A DNA stretch of 64,000 nt from RDYJ01 sp034931405 (GTDB taxonomy: Bacteria; Cyanobacteriota; Cyanobacteriia; Cyanobacteriales; Nostocaceae): assembly GCF_034931405.1 (NCBI RefSeq), contig NZ_JAYGHA010000003.1, positions 170,082 to 234,081 on the forward strand, written 5' to 3'. Under the pieces are notes generated by a model. It saw nothing but the letters and a program-made list of their open reading frames with translations, made no database searches and was not told the DNA's origin. Position numbers and translations under genes: made by a program. Position 1 is the first letter of the stretch. Every line of letters starts with the position of its first letter. Positions 8,060 through 16,328 of this stretch are shown here, piece by piece.

Positions 8060-9058
8060 ATGACATTATTAATCGTCGGTGCCACTGGCACCTTAGGAAG
8101 ACAAGTGGCTCGTCGTGCTATCGATGAGGGGTATAAAGTACGCTGTTTGGTTCGGAGTCCTAAAAAAGCTGCATTTCTCAAAGAATGGGGTGCAGAACTG
8201 GTGAGAGGTGACTTGTGTTATCCCCAAACCCTAGAAGCAGCCTTAGCAGGTGTAACTCAAGTGATAGATGCTTCCACCTCTCGCGCTACAGATTCATTAA
8301 CTATTAAACAGGTAGATTGGGATGGTAAGGTAGCGTTAATTCAAGCCGCAAAAGCTGCTGGTGTAGAGCGGTTTATTTTCTTTTCCATTCTCGATGCTGA
8401 CAAATACCCCAAAGTACCGCTGATGGAAATTAAGCGGTGTACAGAATTATTTTTAGCTGAATCTGGTTTAAATTATACCATTTTACGTTTAGCTGGTTTT
8501 ATGCAAGGCTTAATTGGTCAATATGGCATACCCATTTTAGAAAATCAGCCAGTGTGGGTAACGGGTGCTTCTTCCCCAGTGGCTTATATGGATACTCAGG
8601 ATACTGCTAAATTTGCCATTCGCGCTTTGAGTGTACCAGAAACCGAAAAACAAACTTTCCCCGTTGTTGGTACTCGTGCTTGGAGTGCAGAGGAAATAAT
8701 TAATATTTGTGAACGCTTATCTGGGAAAGATGCCAGAGTAACGCGGATGCCAATTGGCTTACTACGTGGTGTCCAAGGTGTGCTGCGGTTCTTCCAGTGG
8801 GGATATAACATTGCTGACAGACTAGCCTTTACAGAAGTCTTAGCTAGTGGCAGACCTTTAAATGCCCCAATGGACGAAGTATACACCGTTTTTGGTTTAG
8901 ATAAACAACAAACAGCTACCGTAGAGACCTACTTGCAAGAGTATTTCAGCCGGATTATGAAAAAGCTGAAAGAGTTAGACTACGAGAAAAATAAAACTAA
9001 AAAACAGAAGAATAAAAAAACACCTTTTAAACAGTCTTCAAAAGCTAATAGTCAATAA
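8060..9058 (+). CDS. ycf39: Ycf39-type NAD(P)-binding PSII assembly factor
   Basis: A 332-residue atypical short-chain dehydrogenase (NmrA type). The dinucleotide-binding VGATGTLGRQVARRA sits at the N-terminus, followed by VRSPKKAAFLKEWGAELVRGDL and the conserved ILRLAGFMQGLIGQY region. Ycf39/HCF244 binds high-light-inducible proteins and assists insertion of chlorophyll into newly made D1 during photosystem II assembly. The last 35 residues are very Lys-rich and poorly conserved. Adjacency to petM is familiar from Nostoc genomes and supports a thylakoid biogenesis role. Confidence 0.9.
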   Translation: MTLLIVGATGTLGRQVARRAIDEGYKVRCLVRSPKKAAFLKEWGAELVRGDLCYPQTLEAALAGVTQVIDASTSRATDSLTIKQVDWDGKVALIQAAKAAGVERFIFFSILDADKYPKVPLMEIKRCTELFLAESGLNYTILRLAGFMQGLIGQYGIPILENQPVWVTGASSPVAYMDTQDTAKFAIRALSVPETEKQTFPVVGTRAWSAEEIINICERLSGKDARVTRMPIGLLRGVQGVLRFFQWGYNIADRLAFTEVLASGRPLNAPMDEVYTVFGLDKQQTATVETYLQEYFSRIMKKLKELDYEKNKTKKQKNKKTPFKQSSKANSQ

Positions 9059-9141
9059 AATCTTCGACAGGTGATTACATTAGCCCAAAATATGTAACCA
9101 TTACTAAAGATCAAGCATCGCCTAAACTTGGATATTTGAAT

Positions 9142-10059
9142 GTGCCGAAAGCAGGCATTATCTACAACGACGTTAAACCGATAGCGGTTCGAGTCGCTAT
9201 TGAACTTAAAGACCAGCTAACCGCTGCTGGTTGGGATGTGTATGTGACAGCCAGTATCGGTGGTATCTTGGGCTACTCTAATCCAGATAGTCCTGTATGC
9301 CACACCCCAATAGAAGCTCTCACACCGCCTGGTTTTGACTCAGATATGGCGTTTGCAGTGGTATTAGGGGGAGACGGAACTGTTTTAGCCGCTTCCCGTC
9401 AAGTTGCCCCCTGTGGCATACCATTGTTAACTGTGAATACTGGTCACATGGGATTTTTGACAGAAGCCTACCTGAACCAACTACCCCAAGCCATAGAACA
9501 GGTAATGGCAGGCCAGTATGAAATTGAAGAACGAGTTATGCTCACCGTCAAAGTGCTACGGGGAGACATGGTACAGTGGGAAGCCTTATGTTTAAATGAA
9601 ATGGTGTTACATCGAGAACCATTGACCTCGATGTGCCATTTTGAAATTGCAATTGGTCATCATGCAGCAGTGGATATTGCCGCCGATGGTGTAATTGTTT
9701 CTACACCAACGGGTTCAACTGCTTATTCATTAAGCGCCGGTGGACCAGTTATTACTCCTGGTGTACCTGTGTTGCAGCTAGTACCAATCTGTCCCCATTC
9801 GCTCGCTTCGAGGGCTTTGGTGTTTCCCGATCATGAACCAGTTAATATCTATCCAGTTAATATTCCCCGGTTGGTGATGGTAGTAGATGGAAATGGTGGG
9901 TGTTATGTATTGCCAGAAGATCGAGTATATTTAGAGCGATCGCCATACAAGGCTCGCTTTATTCGGTTACAATCACCAGAGTTTTTCCGCGTTTTACGGG
10001 AAAAATTAGGTTGGGGTTTACCACATATCGCTAAACCCAATTCTGTAGAATTACCGTAA
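9142..10059 (+). CDS. nadK: NAD(+) kinase
   Basis: NAD kinase phosphorylates NAD to NADP with ATP. The product has the catalytic GGDGT in VVLGGDGTVLAASR, NTGHMGFL, the NE motif LCLNEMVLHRE, and the diagnostic DGVIVSTPTGSTAYSLSAGG. Cyanobacteria commonly carry two paralogues; this resembles the longer, group-2-like form with the CPHSLASRALVF segment. TTG 9136 and GTG 9142 are the candidate starts. I choose GTG 9142, which gives the (V/M)PKAGIIYND start usual in relatives. It is followed at 10327 by the nblR-like regulator. Confidence 0.94.
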   Translation: MPKAGIIYNDVKPIAVRVAIELKDQLTAAGWDVYVTASIGGILGYSNPDSPVCHTPIEALTPPGFDSDMAFAVVLGGDGTVLAASRQVAPCGIPLLTVNTGHMGFLTEAYLNQLPQAIEQVMAGQYEIEERVMLTVKVLRGDMVQWEALCLNEMVLHREPLTSMCHFEIAIGHHAAVDIAADGVIVSTPTGSTAYSLSAGGPVITPGVPVLQLVPICPHSLASRALVFPDHEPVNIYPVNIPRLVMVVDGNGGCYVLPEDRVYLERSPYKARFIRLQSPEFFRVLREKLGWGLPHIAKPNSVELP

Positions 10060-10282
10060 TTGCCAGTAGTCAGTGGTTAATGGTCATTAAAACTGGTTTT
10101 CTTCCAGAATTGGTAGTTAGGCAATTGTATTGGAAATCAGTCATGAAAATTGCATCTTGGGAAGGTCGATATTATAGACCAAAACGTGCTAAAACATCCT
10201 TGGTACTAATTTGCAACTAGTAGTATTCCTGGAGATTTTCCCAACAATGTAATAGGTAATAACTGATGGAACATAGTTTTTT

Positions 10283-10325
10283 CCCCTTACCAATTACCAA
10301 TTACCAATTACCAATTACCAATTAA
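10283..10325. repeat. heptameric STRR (ACCAATT)n
   Basis: A run of five TACCAAT/ACCAATT units with 7-nt period ends two bases before the start codon of the next gene. It therefore occupies the position where its ribosome-binding site should be. The same unit occurs at about 49745-49780. Confidence 0.8.
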
Positions 10326-10326
10326 T

Positions 10327-11013
10327 ATGATACTTGCTCACAGTGCCTGTGTTCTGGTGATTGAACCCGATGATAGTGTAGCTAATCAACTAGCTTTTGA
10401 TTTACAAGAAGCTGGCTATGATGCGTTTGTGGCGCATGATGCGGCCAGTGGCTTGCAACAATGCCGTGAACTCCAACCTGCTTTAATTGTTGTAGACCGG
10501 ATGCTGACTGGAGAATCAGGACTATCTTTGTGCAGAAATCTCCGCATCATCGGTCATCATTCCCCTGTATTAATTTTAATGGCAAGGGATACAGTTGATG
10601 ATCGTGTAGCTTGTCTTGAAGCAGGTGCTGATGATTATATTCTTAAACCTTATCGTGCAGAAGATTTTTTGAAGCTGATTCGTCTATACCTCAAACCTGA
10701 TGTTGATACTAACGAACAGTTACGCTTTGGGGATTTGATCCTAGATATTGCTATTCGTCGCGTTATCTACAATAGTAGAGCTATCGACTTGACTATGAAG
10801 GAATTTGAACTATTAAAGTTTTTTATGGAACATCCTCGTGAGGTATTAACCCGTGAACAAATTTTAGAAAATGTCTGGGGTTATGACTTTATGGGTGAGT
10901 CAAATGTGATTGAAGTATATATTCGCTATTTGCGGTTAAAAATTGAAGAGGAAGGGCAAAAACGCCTAATTCAAACGGTGCGCGGTGTAGGATATGTATT
11001 AAGAGAATCCTGA
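10327..11013 (+). CDS. nblR: NblR-like OmpR-family response regulator
   Basis: A 228-residue receiver plus winged-helix DNA-binding protein. The receiver is residues about 7-120 with candidate phospho-Asp D57 (IVVDRML) and the K of LKPY. The trans_reg_C domain follows with TMKEFELLKFFMEHPREVLTREQILENVWGY, written here in parts: TMKEFELLKF, VLTREQIL, NVWGYDF, TVRGVGYVL. The acidic pocket is atypical (E13-P14 where E/D-D is usual) and the switch Thr is Met (LMARD). That fits NblR, the regulator of phycobilisome degradation in starvation, which is known to work without canonical phosphorylation. The assignment to nblR rather than another OmpR paralogue is from recall. The start lies directly after an STRR. 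Confidence 0.75.
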   Translation: MILAHSACVLVIEPDDSVANQLAFDLQEAGYDAFVAHDAASGLQQCRELQPALIVVDRMLTGESGLSLCRNLRIIGHHSPVLILMARDTVDDRVACLEAGADDYILKPYRAEDFLKLIRLYLKPDVDTNEQLRFGDLILDIAIRRVIYNSRAIDLTMKEFELLKFFMEHPREVLTREQILENVWGYDFMGESNVIEVYIRYLRLKIEEEGQKRLIQTVRGVGYVLRES

Positions 11014-11289
11014 GATGCTCCCCTAGCAATAATTCCCAGGACGGATCTAAAAGTTTAAGCTCAGATATGCAGTTGTAAAATTAGCAACTTAAACTCAATC
11101 GCATTGAAGTTAAGTATACTTTACCTGGAAAGTCTCTACATCCTTTCCGGGAGATATCTATTACATTAATTTCAGTTGATCTTAAACTCAATAACTTTTT
11201 CCCAAAGCAATTGACAACTTCCCGGCTCAAAACCTAGTGTAGTATTGCGTGCTGTGTTAAAAAGAATCAATAGTTATTAGGGATCTAGG
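11014..11289. other. intergenic region upstream of metalloprotease
   Basis: 276 bp with no gene. It contains a hairpin-like ggaaagtctctacatcctttcc near 11128-11150, possibly the terminator of the upstream regulator gene, but without a strong U-tract. Confidence 0.3.
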
Positions 11290-14124
11290 ATGAATAAATT
11301 AACTTTTTATGTCGTTTTGTTACACGGTTTGTTTTTAGGTATGGGAACTGCTGGCGGCCAGTCATTAGAGACAAAAGCCAGGGAAAATCTAGTAACTTCA
11401 CCTCAAATAACGTTACCATCATCGCAACTATGGGTAATTAATCAGAATCAACAGGTAGAAAAACAAGATTTTGTGTGGGTTGTACCAGATCCAAAAAAAG
11501 CCAGACATCAACCTTTGTTACAAATTGCTCAAACTACTAATAAACTCCCAAAAAAACCAGGTTCTAGCACTAAACCACCTAAAGCTGATGATTTAGAACC
11601 ATTTGATGATGTTGTCAAAGATAGCCAGAAACTAGAGGGTCTATTTACTCTTTATCGCCAAAAAGAAACTAATAAAATTTATTTAGAAATTCAGCCAGAA
11701 CAGCTACAAAAAAACTTTTTAGCTACAGCCACCTTAGAATCTGGTATTGGTGAAAAAGGAATTTATAGTGGTCTACCGTTGCAAGACTTTCTATTTTATT
11801 TCCAACGCATAGATAATAAAATGCAGTTCGTTATTCGCAATGTTAATTTTAGAACTCGTGAAGGAGATCCCCAGGCACGCTCGTTAAAGCGGTCTTTTAG
11901 TGATTCTGTTCTTTACAATCTTGATATTAAAAGTATTCATCCACAACGGAAAACAATCCTCATTGATTTAGGTGATTTACTACTGGCAGATTTAGCTGGT
12001 TTATCTGCCAGTTTAGAATTAGCAGCAAGTCCAGAACAAGCCTATTTTGGAAATGCAAAGGTTTTTCCACATAATCTAGAAGTGCAATCAATTCTCAATT
12101 TTACTAATAGTGCAAGCACCCCAAATCAAGGTTTGAGTGTGCTGGCTGATAGTCGTGGCTTTACTCTCAAGCTTCATTACAGTATTTCTCAACTACCTAA
12201 TAATAATTATCAACCGCGCTTGGCAGATGATCGAGTAGGATATTTTATTACTGCACATCAAAATTTATCCATAAATGATCGCAATGATGCTTTTGTTCGT
12301 TATATTAATCGCTGGAATTTGGAAAAACAAGATCCTACCGCTGCCATTTCTCCACCGAAAAAGCCGATAGTTTTCTGGATTGATAATGCCGTACCTTTTG
12401 AATATCGTAGTGCAATTAAAGAAGGGGTATTAATGTGGAATCAAGCTTTTTTGAAAGCGGGATTTAAGGATGCAATTGAAGTCCAACAGATGCCAGATAA
12501 TGCTACATGGGATGCGGCAGATATTCGTTACAATACAATTCGCTGGATTAATACTGTTGATGGTTATTTTGCTCTTGGTCCATCCCGCGTTAATCCGTTG
12601 ACTGGAGAAATTTTAGATGCAGATATTCTGGTGGATGCTAGTTTTGTCAGAGCATTAAAAAATGAGTATCGGCAACTTATTCAACCCAACCAATCACAAA
12701 CTCCAATTTCCCTATCAGCATTGATGCAAAATCGCCCACTTTGTAATAAAGGTGATAAAAATACTAAAGGTTTAATTGGTAATTTATCTAAATTAGCAGG
12801 AGAGTATGATTTATGCTATGGCATAGAATCTGCTAATCAATTTGCTTTTGGTGCATTGGCAATGTCACTATTAGCAAATACTACTCCAAATCAAGAGCAA
12901 ATTAAAGATTATACTCATCAATATTTACGTTTAATTATTGCTCATGAAGTTGGTCATACTTTAGGTTTGCGGCATAATTTTCGCGGTAGTAATCTCTTAC
13001 AACCAGAGGAGATGAATAATCTAGAAATCACTCGGACTAAAGGTTTGACTGCTTCGGTGATGGATTATGTTCCTCCTAATATAGCCCCTCGTGGTACAGT
13101 CCAGGGCGATTATTTTCCTAGTCAGGTGGGAAGTTATGATCAATGGGCAATTCAATATGGTTATACTTCTTTTGGGGCAAAAAGTGCGATCGCCGAAAAA
13201 CCTTTTTTAGCAGAAATAGCTAAACAATCAGAAAACCCAGAGTTGAGTTATTCTCCTGATGAAGATACGTCGGAAATTGATCCCACATCTGCACCTTGGG
13301 ATAATAGCGGTAATGTGCTAGTTTATTCTCGCTGGCAGTTGGATAATTCCCAGTTGATGTGGGAACGTTTAAATCAGGGTTATTCCAATTCTGGTGACAG
13401 TTATAGTGATTTAACTGAACAATTTAGCACCATATTTGGTAATTATTTACAGCAGTTAAGTTATACTATTAAATACGTTGGCGGGCAGTCTTTTTACAGA
13501 GTCAATCCTAGTGAAAACAAAGGAAGATTACCATTTGTAGCAGTTCCTGTAGAACAACAAAGACAGGCATTAGCAACATTACAGGAGTATGTTTTTGCTG
13601 AGGATGCGCTGAATTTTTCACCGGAATTACTGAATAAATTAGCACCTTCTCGTTGGCGACATTGGGGTAGTACACCGAGAATGGGACGTTTAGATTACCC
13701 GATTCATGATTTAGTTTTGTTTGTGCAGAGTATTGTATTGAGTGATTTACTTTCTAGCGATCGCCTTTCGCGGATGAAGGATATTGAACTGAAAAGCAAA
13801 CCTGGAAAAGCATTGACTATACCAGAGTTATTTACTACTTTACAAACGGGAATTTGGACAGAAGTTTTACAACCAAAAGGTAAATTAAAAATCTCTAGTT
13901 TGCGTCGGGGTTTACAACGGCAATATGTCAATTTTTTAACAGCGATGGTATTGCGAAAAGCAGATGTACCTGAAGATGCTCGCACTTTAGCTTGGTATAA
14001 ACTTAAACAATTAGACCAGCAACTCAAACGGGTGAAGTCAGATGATGAATATACCAAAGCCCATTTATTAGAAACCCGCGATCGCATTGAAAAAGCTTTA
14101 AATGCTCCTTTGCAGGGAAATTAA
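11290..14124 (+). CDS. secreted zinc-dependent metalloprotease (DUF5117/DUF5118 type)
   Basis: The 944-residue product begins with a likely signal peptide (YVVLLHGLFLGMGTAGG). A Lys/Pro-rich linker is followed by a beta-rich region (about 120-350) that resembles the DUF5117/5118 modules found together in this family. The metzincin-type zinc site HEVGHTLGLRHNF starts at about residue 552 (HExxHxxGxxH), and a downstream SVMDY supplies the Met-turn. This is therefore a probable exported or periplasmic peptidase; the substrate is unknown. Length fits the family. It lies 22 bp upstream of the hydroxyacid oxidase gene and may be co-transcribed with it, although no functional link is evident. Confidence 0.88.
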   Translation: MNKLTFYVVLLHGLFLGMGTAGGQSLETKARENLVTSPQITLPSSQLWVINQNQQVEKQDFVWVVPDPKKARHQPLLQIAQTTNKLPKKPGSSTKPPKADDLEPFDDVVKDSQKLEGLFTLYRQKETNKIYLEIQPEQLQKNFLATATLESGIGEKGIYSGLPLQDFLFYFQRIDNKMQFVIRNVNFRTREGDPQARSLKRSFSDSVLYNLDIKSIHPQRKTILIDLGDLLLADLAGLSASLELAASPEQAYFGNAKVFPHNLEVQSILNFTNSASTPNQGLSVLADSRGFTLKLHYSISQLPNNNYQPRLADDRVGYFITAHQNLSINDRNDAFVRYINRWNLEKQDPTAAISPPKKPIVFWIDNAVPFEYRSAIKEGVLMWNQAFLKAGFKDAIEVQQMPDNATWDAADIRYNTIRWINTVDGYFALGPSRVNPLTGEILDADILVDASFVRALKNEYRQLIQPNQSQTPISLSALMQNRPLCNKGDKNTKGLIGNLSKLAGEYDLCYGIESANQFAFGALAMSLLANTTPNQEQIKDYTHQYLRLIIAHEVGHTLGLRHNFRGSNLLQPEEMNNLEITRTKGLTASVMDYVPPNIAPRGTVQGDYFPSQVGSYDQWAIQYGYTSFGAKSAIAEKPFLAEIAKQSENPELSYSPDEDTSEIDPTSAPWDNSGNVLVYSRWQLDNSQLMWERLNQGYSNSGDSYSDLTEQFSTIFGNYLQQLSYTIKYVGGQSFYRVNPSENKGRLPFVAVPVEQQRQALATLQEYVFAEDALNFSPELLNKLAPSRWRHWGSTPRMGRLDYPIHDLVLFVQSIVLSDLLSSDRLSRMKDIELKSKPGKALTIPELFTTLQTGIWTEVLQPKGKLKISSLRRGLQRQYVNFLTAMVLRKADVPEDARTLAWYKLKQLDQQLKRVKSDDEYTKAHLLETRDRIEKALNAPLQGN

Positions 14125-14146
14125 TGAACCGGGAACTGTGTAAGCG

Positions 14147-15226
14147 ATGAAATCACCCATTAACTTATTTGAATATGAGCAGTTAGCAAAAGCCCATCTA
14201 CCAAAAATGGCTTTTGATTATTACAGTAGTGGTGCGTGGGATGAAATCACCTTACAGGATAATCGGGCTGCTTTTACACGGGTGAAACTGCGTCCTAAAA
14301 TGCTAGTTGATGTCAGTGAAATCAACTTGACAACCAAAGTTTTAGGTGCATCGTTGCAGTTACCTCTGCTCATTGCACCAATGGCTTTTCAGTGTCTTGC
14401 CCATCCAGAGGGAGAAATTGCTACAGCAAAAGCCGCAGTTTCCGCAGGTGTAGGCATGGTGTTGAGTACCCTGGCTACCAAGAGTTTAGAAGAAGTAGCA
14501 ACGGTTTCCGATGGTTTGCAATGGTTTCAGCTTTACATTCACAAAGATCGGGGTTTAACTCGTGCTTTGGTAGAAAGAGCATACACCGCAGGTTACAAAG
14601 CATTATGTTTAACTGTAGATGCGCCAGTGTTGGGAAAACGAGAGCGAGATCAACGCAATGAATTTACCTTACCCCCTGGTTTGCATCCTGCTAATTTAAC
14701 CAAGATATCAGGGTTAGATATTCCCCAGGGACAGGGAGAGTCTGGTTTATTAACCTATTTTTCCCAACAGATTAATCCTGCACTGACTTGGAAAGATTTA
14801 GAATGGTTACAATCTCTGAGTCCCTTACCGTTGGTTTTGAAAGGGATTTTGCGGGGTGATGATGCGCTGCGGGCTGTAGAATCTGGCGCTCAAGGGATTG
14901 TGGTTTCTAATCATGGTGGTAGACAATTAGATGGGGCGATCGCATCCATAGATGCTTTACCGGAAATAGTAGCAGCAGTAGACGGTAGAGCAGAAGTTTT
15001 GTTAGATGGTGGTATCCGTCGAGGTACAGATATCCTCAAAGCTTTAGCATTAGGCGCAAAAGCTGTTCTTATCGGTCGTCCTGTCCTATGGGGTTTAGCG
15101 GTATCTGGACAAGCTGGAGTAGCTGACATTATTTCCCTTCTCAAAGAGGAATTAACTACAGCAATGGCTCTGGGCGGCTGTGCTAGTTTACAAGATATTG
15201 ATTCTAGCTTGGTTAGACAGACTTGA
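14147..15226 (+). CDS. FMN-dependent alpha-hydroxy-acid oxidase (L-lactate/glycolate oxidase family)
   Basis: The 359-residue TIM-barrel flavoenzyme shows the family's N-terminal FDYYSSGAWDE, FMN-binding PLLIAPMAFQ, QWFQLYIHKDR, LTVDAPVLGKRERD, LVLKGIL and the catalytic SNHGGRQLDG with its His-Gly-Gly-Arg. DGGIRRGTD and IGRPVLWGLA complete the phosphate-binding site. Such enzymes oxidise L-lactate or glycolate to the 2-oxoacid and reduce O2 to H2O2. In N2-fixing cyanobacteria the orthologue is reported to favour L-lactate and has been linked to oxygen removal; sequence alone does not settle the substrate here. Start ATG at 14147. Confidence 0.92.
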   Translation: MKSPINLFEYEQLAKAHLPKMAFDYYSSGAWDEITLQDNRAAFTRVKLRPKMLVDVSEINLTTKVLGASLQLPLLIAPMAFQCLAHPEGEIATAKAAVSAGVGMVLSTLATKSLEEVATVSDGLQWFQLYIHKDRGLTRALVERAYTAGYKALCLTVDAPVLGKRERDQRNEFTLPPGLHPANLTKISGLDIPQGQGESGLLTYFSQQINPALTWKDLEWLQSLSPLPLVLKGILRGDDALRAVESGAQGIVVSNHGGRQLDGAIASIDALPEIVAAVDGRAEVLLDGGIRRGTDILKALALGAKAVLIGRPVLWGLAVSGQAGVADIISLLKEELTTAMALGGCASLQDIDSSLVRQT

Positions 15227-15304
15227 AAAAAATTTGTAAATAAATCAATAATCCTAGTTGCAAAATCAAAAACATAGGTTATACTAATAAAGTGCCATCC
15301 ACAA

Positions 15305-15386
15305 GGGCGGGTGGCGGAATTGGTAGACGCACCGCACTCAAAATGCGGCACCGAAAGGTATAGGAGTTCGATTCTCCTCCCGCCCA
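15305..15386 (+). tRNA. tRNA-Leu (anticodon CAA)
   Basis: A cloverleaf can be drawn. The acceptor GGGCGGG (15305-15311) pairs with CCCGCCC (15379-15385). The anticodon stem ccgca/tgcgg encloses loop CTCAAAA with anticodon CAA. A class II variable arm (caccgaaaggt) and the T-arm AGGAG-TTCGATT-CTCCT follow. The 3' CCA is not encoded. It reads UUG codons. Confidence 0.95.
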
Positions 15387-15816
15387 CTTTCAAAAAATCT
15401 TCTCAGGAAATCAGCTTTTAAGCATCATATCCTTGAGGTTAGACGCTTCAATAATTTCTGTAACCTTAATTTTGCTATTACATATATAGATTTTAGGAGA
15501 ATCTAACTCCTATCTTTCAACCCTCGCTCGTCTTGCTTGCAGAAGCAGTAGAGCAAAGTATCTTATCGTGTTTATTTCACCAACACCCACAGTTTTTTCT
15601 ATTCACACTGTACCATGAGGGAGCAGATAACAGCTAGTGCTGGAGATTGATTTTGTTTAATTGCGCTTAATCATAATATTCAGAATTAAAATTAATATTT
15701 TTTAAATGTTTGTTTAAAAAAATCTTGTTTTAGGATATCCTTGAAACAAGTGTTTAAAAGCTAAACTAAAATTTAAACAAAACAGTGCTTTATTTAGATG
15801 GAGTACAAAACCTTTT
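15387..15816. other. AT-rich region upstream of the restriction/defence cassette
   Basis: 430 bp without a gene between tRNA-Leu and the MerR-like regulator. The last 180 bp are extremely AT-rich, with repeated tgtttaaa / tttaaaca motifs near 15706-15780 (tgtttgtttaaaaaaatc, gtgtttaaaagc, tttaaacaaaac). These could be operator sites for the adjacent regulator. A tRNA at the left edge is a common insertion site, but I see no duplicated tRNA end at the right edge. Confidence 0.4.
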
Positions 15817-16290
15817 ATGGCTAGTGGATTTACTAGACAAGAAACCATTGCTTTGACTGGTATAAGCTCTGGCAGACTAAGTTACTTAGACAGAACTGAG
15901 TTAGTAGTACCAGAGAAGTTTGGTAATCCTCAGCACCCTAAAGTCGTTTATAAGTGGCAGCAAATTCTAGAAATTAAAACTATTGAAAGATTGAGAGAGA
16001 AACTTTCATTACAGGAAATTAGAAAAGTTTTAGATTTTTTAAAGTTAAGAAATCATGAATATTCATTTTTTCAGCATCGCCTAGTTTTTGTTAATTCCCA
16101 ACTTTATTTAATTGAAAATATGCAAGATTTTGGTTTAATGGTATTAGAAACATCTGGAAAAAATCAGGGACAAGTCGTAATTAACGAAATTGGAGAAATT
16201 GGAGATGTAATTACAGAATTAGCGAGAGAAGCTGAAAAACATCATGTTTTAGATTTTGATAAACGTACAGGAATAGTTTTAAAGAGGTAA
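15817..16290 (+). CDS. MerR-like HTH regulator of the MTase cassette
   Basis: A 157-residue protein. The first 70 residues form a MerR-type winged helix-turn-helix: FTRQETIALTGISSGRLSYLDR, split as FTRQETIALTG and SGRLSYLDR, then a wing with VVYKWQQILEI and helix LREKLSLQEIRKVLDFL. The C-terminal half carries no recognisable effector domain. It lies 38 bp upstream of the methyltransferase and on the same strand, so it is probably the transcriptional controller of that cassette, a role played by C proteins in restriction systems. An AGATGGAG ribosome site lies 12-19 nt before the ATG. The family assignment rests on the HTH only. Confidence 0.7.
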   Translation: MASGFTRQETIALTGISSGRLSYLDRTELVVPEKFGNPQHPKVVYKWQQILEIKTIERLREKLSLQEIRKVLDFLKLRNHEYSFFQHRLVFVNSQLYLIENMQDFGLMVLETSGKNQGQVVINEIGEIGDVITELAREAEKHHVLDFDKRTGIVLKR

Positions 16291-16328
16291 TAAAAACACA
16301 TACTAAGGATGGTAAGGAGAAACCAGTC

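Noticed and set aside
14911..15393. 160-codon minus-strand frame covering the oxidase 3' end and the tRNA
   Set aside because: It runs antisense to a conserved gene and through tRNA-Leu; composition follows the + strand gene.
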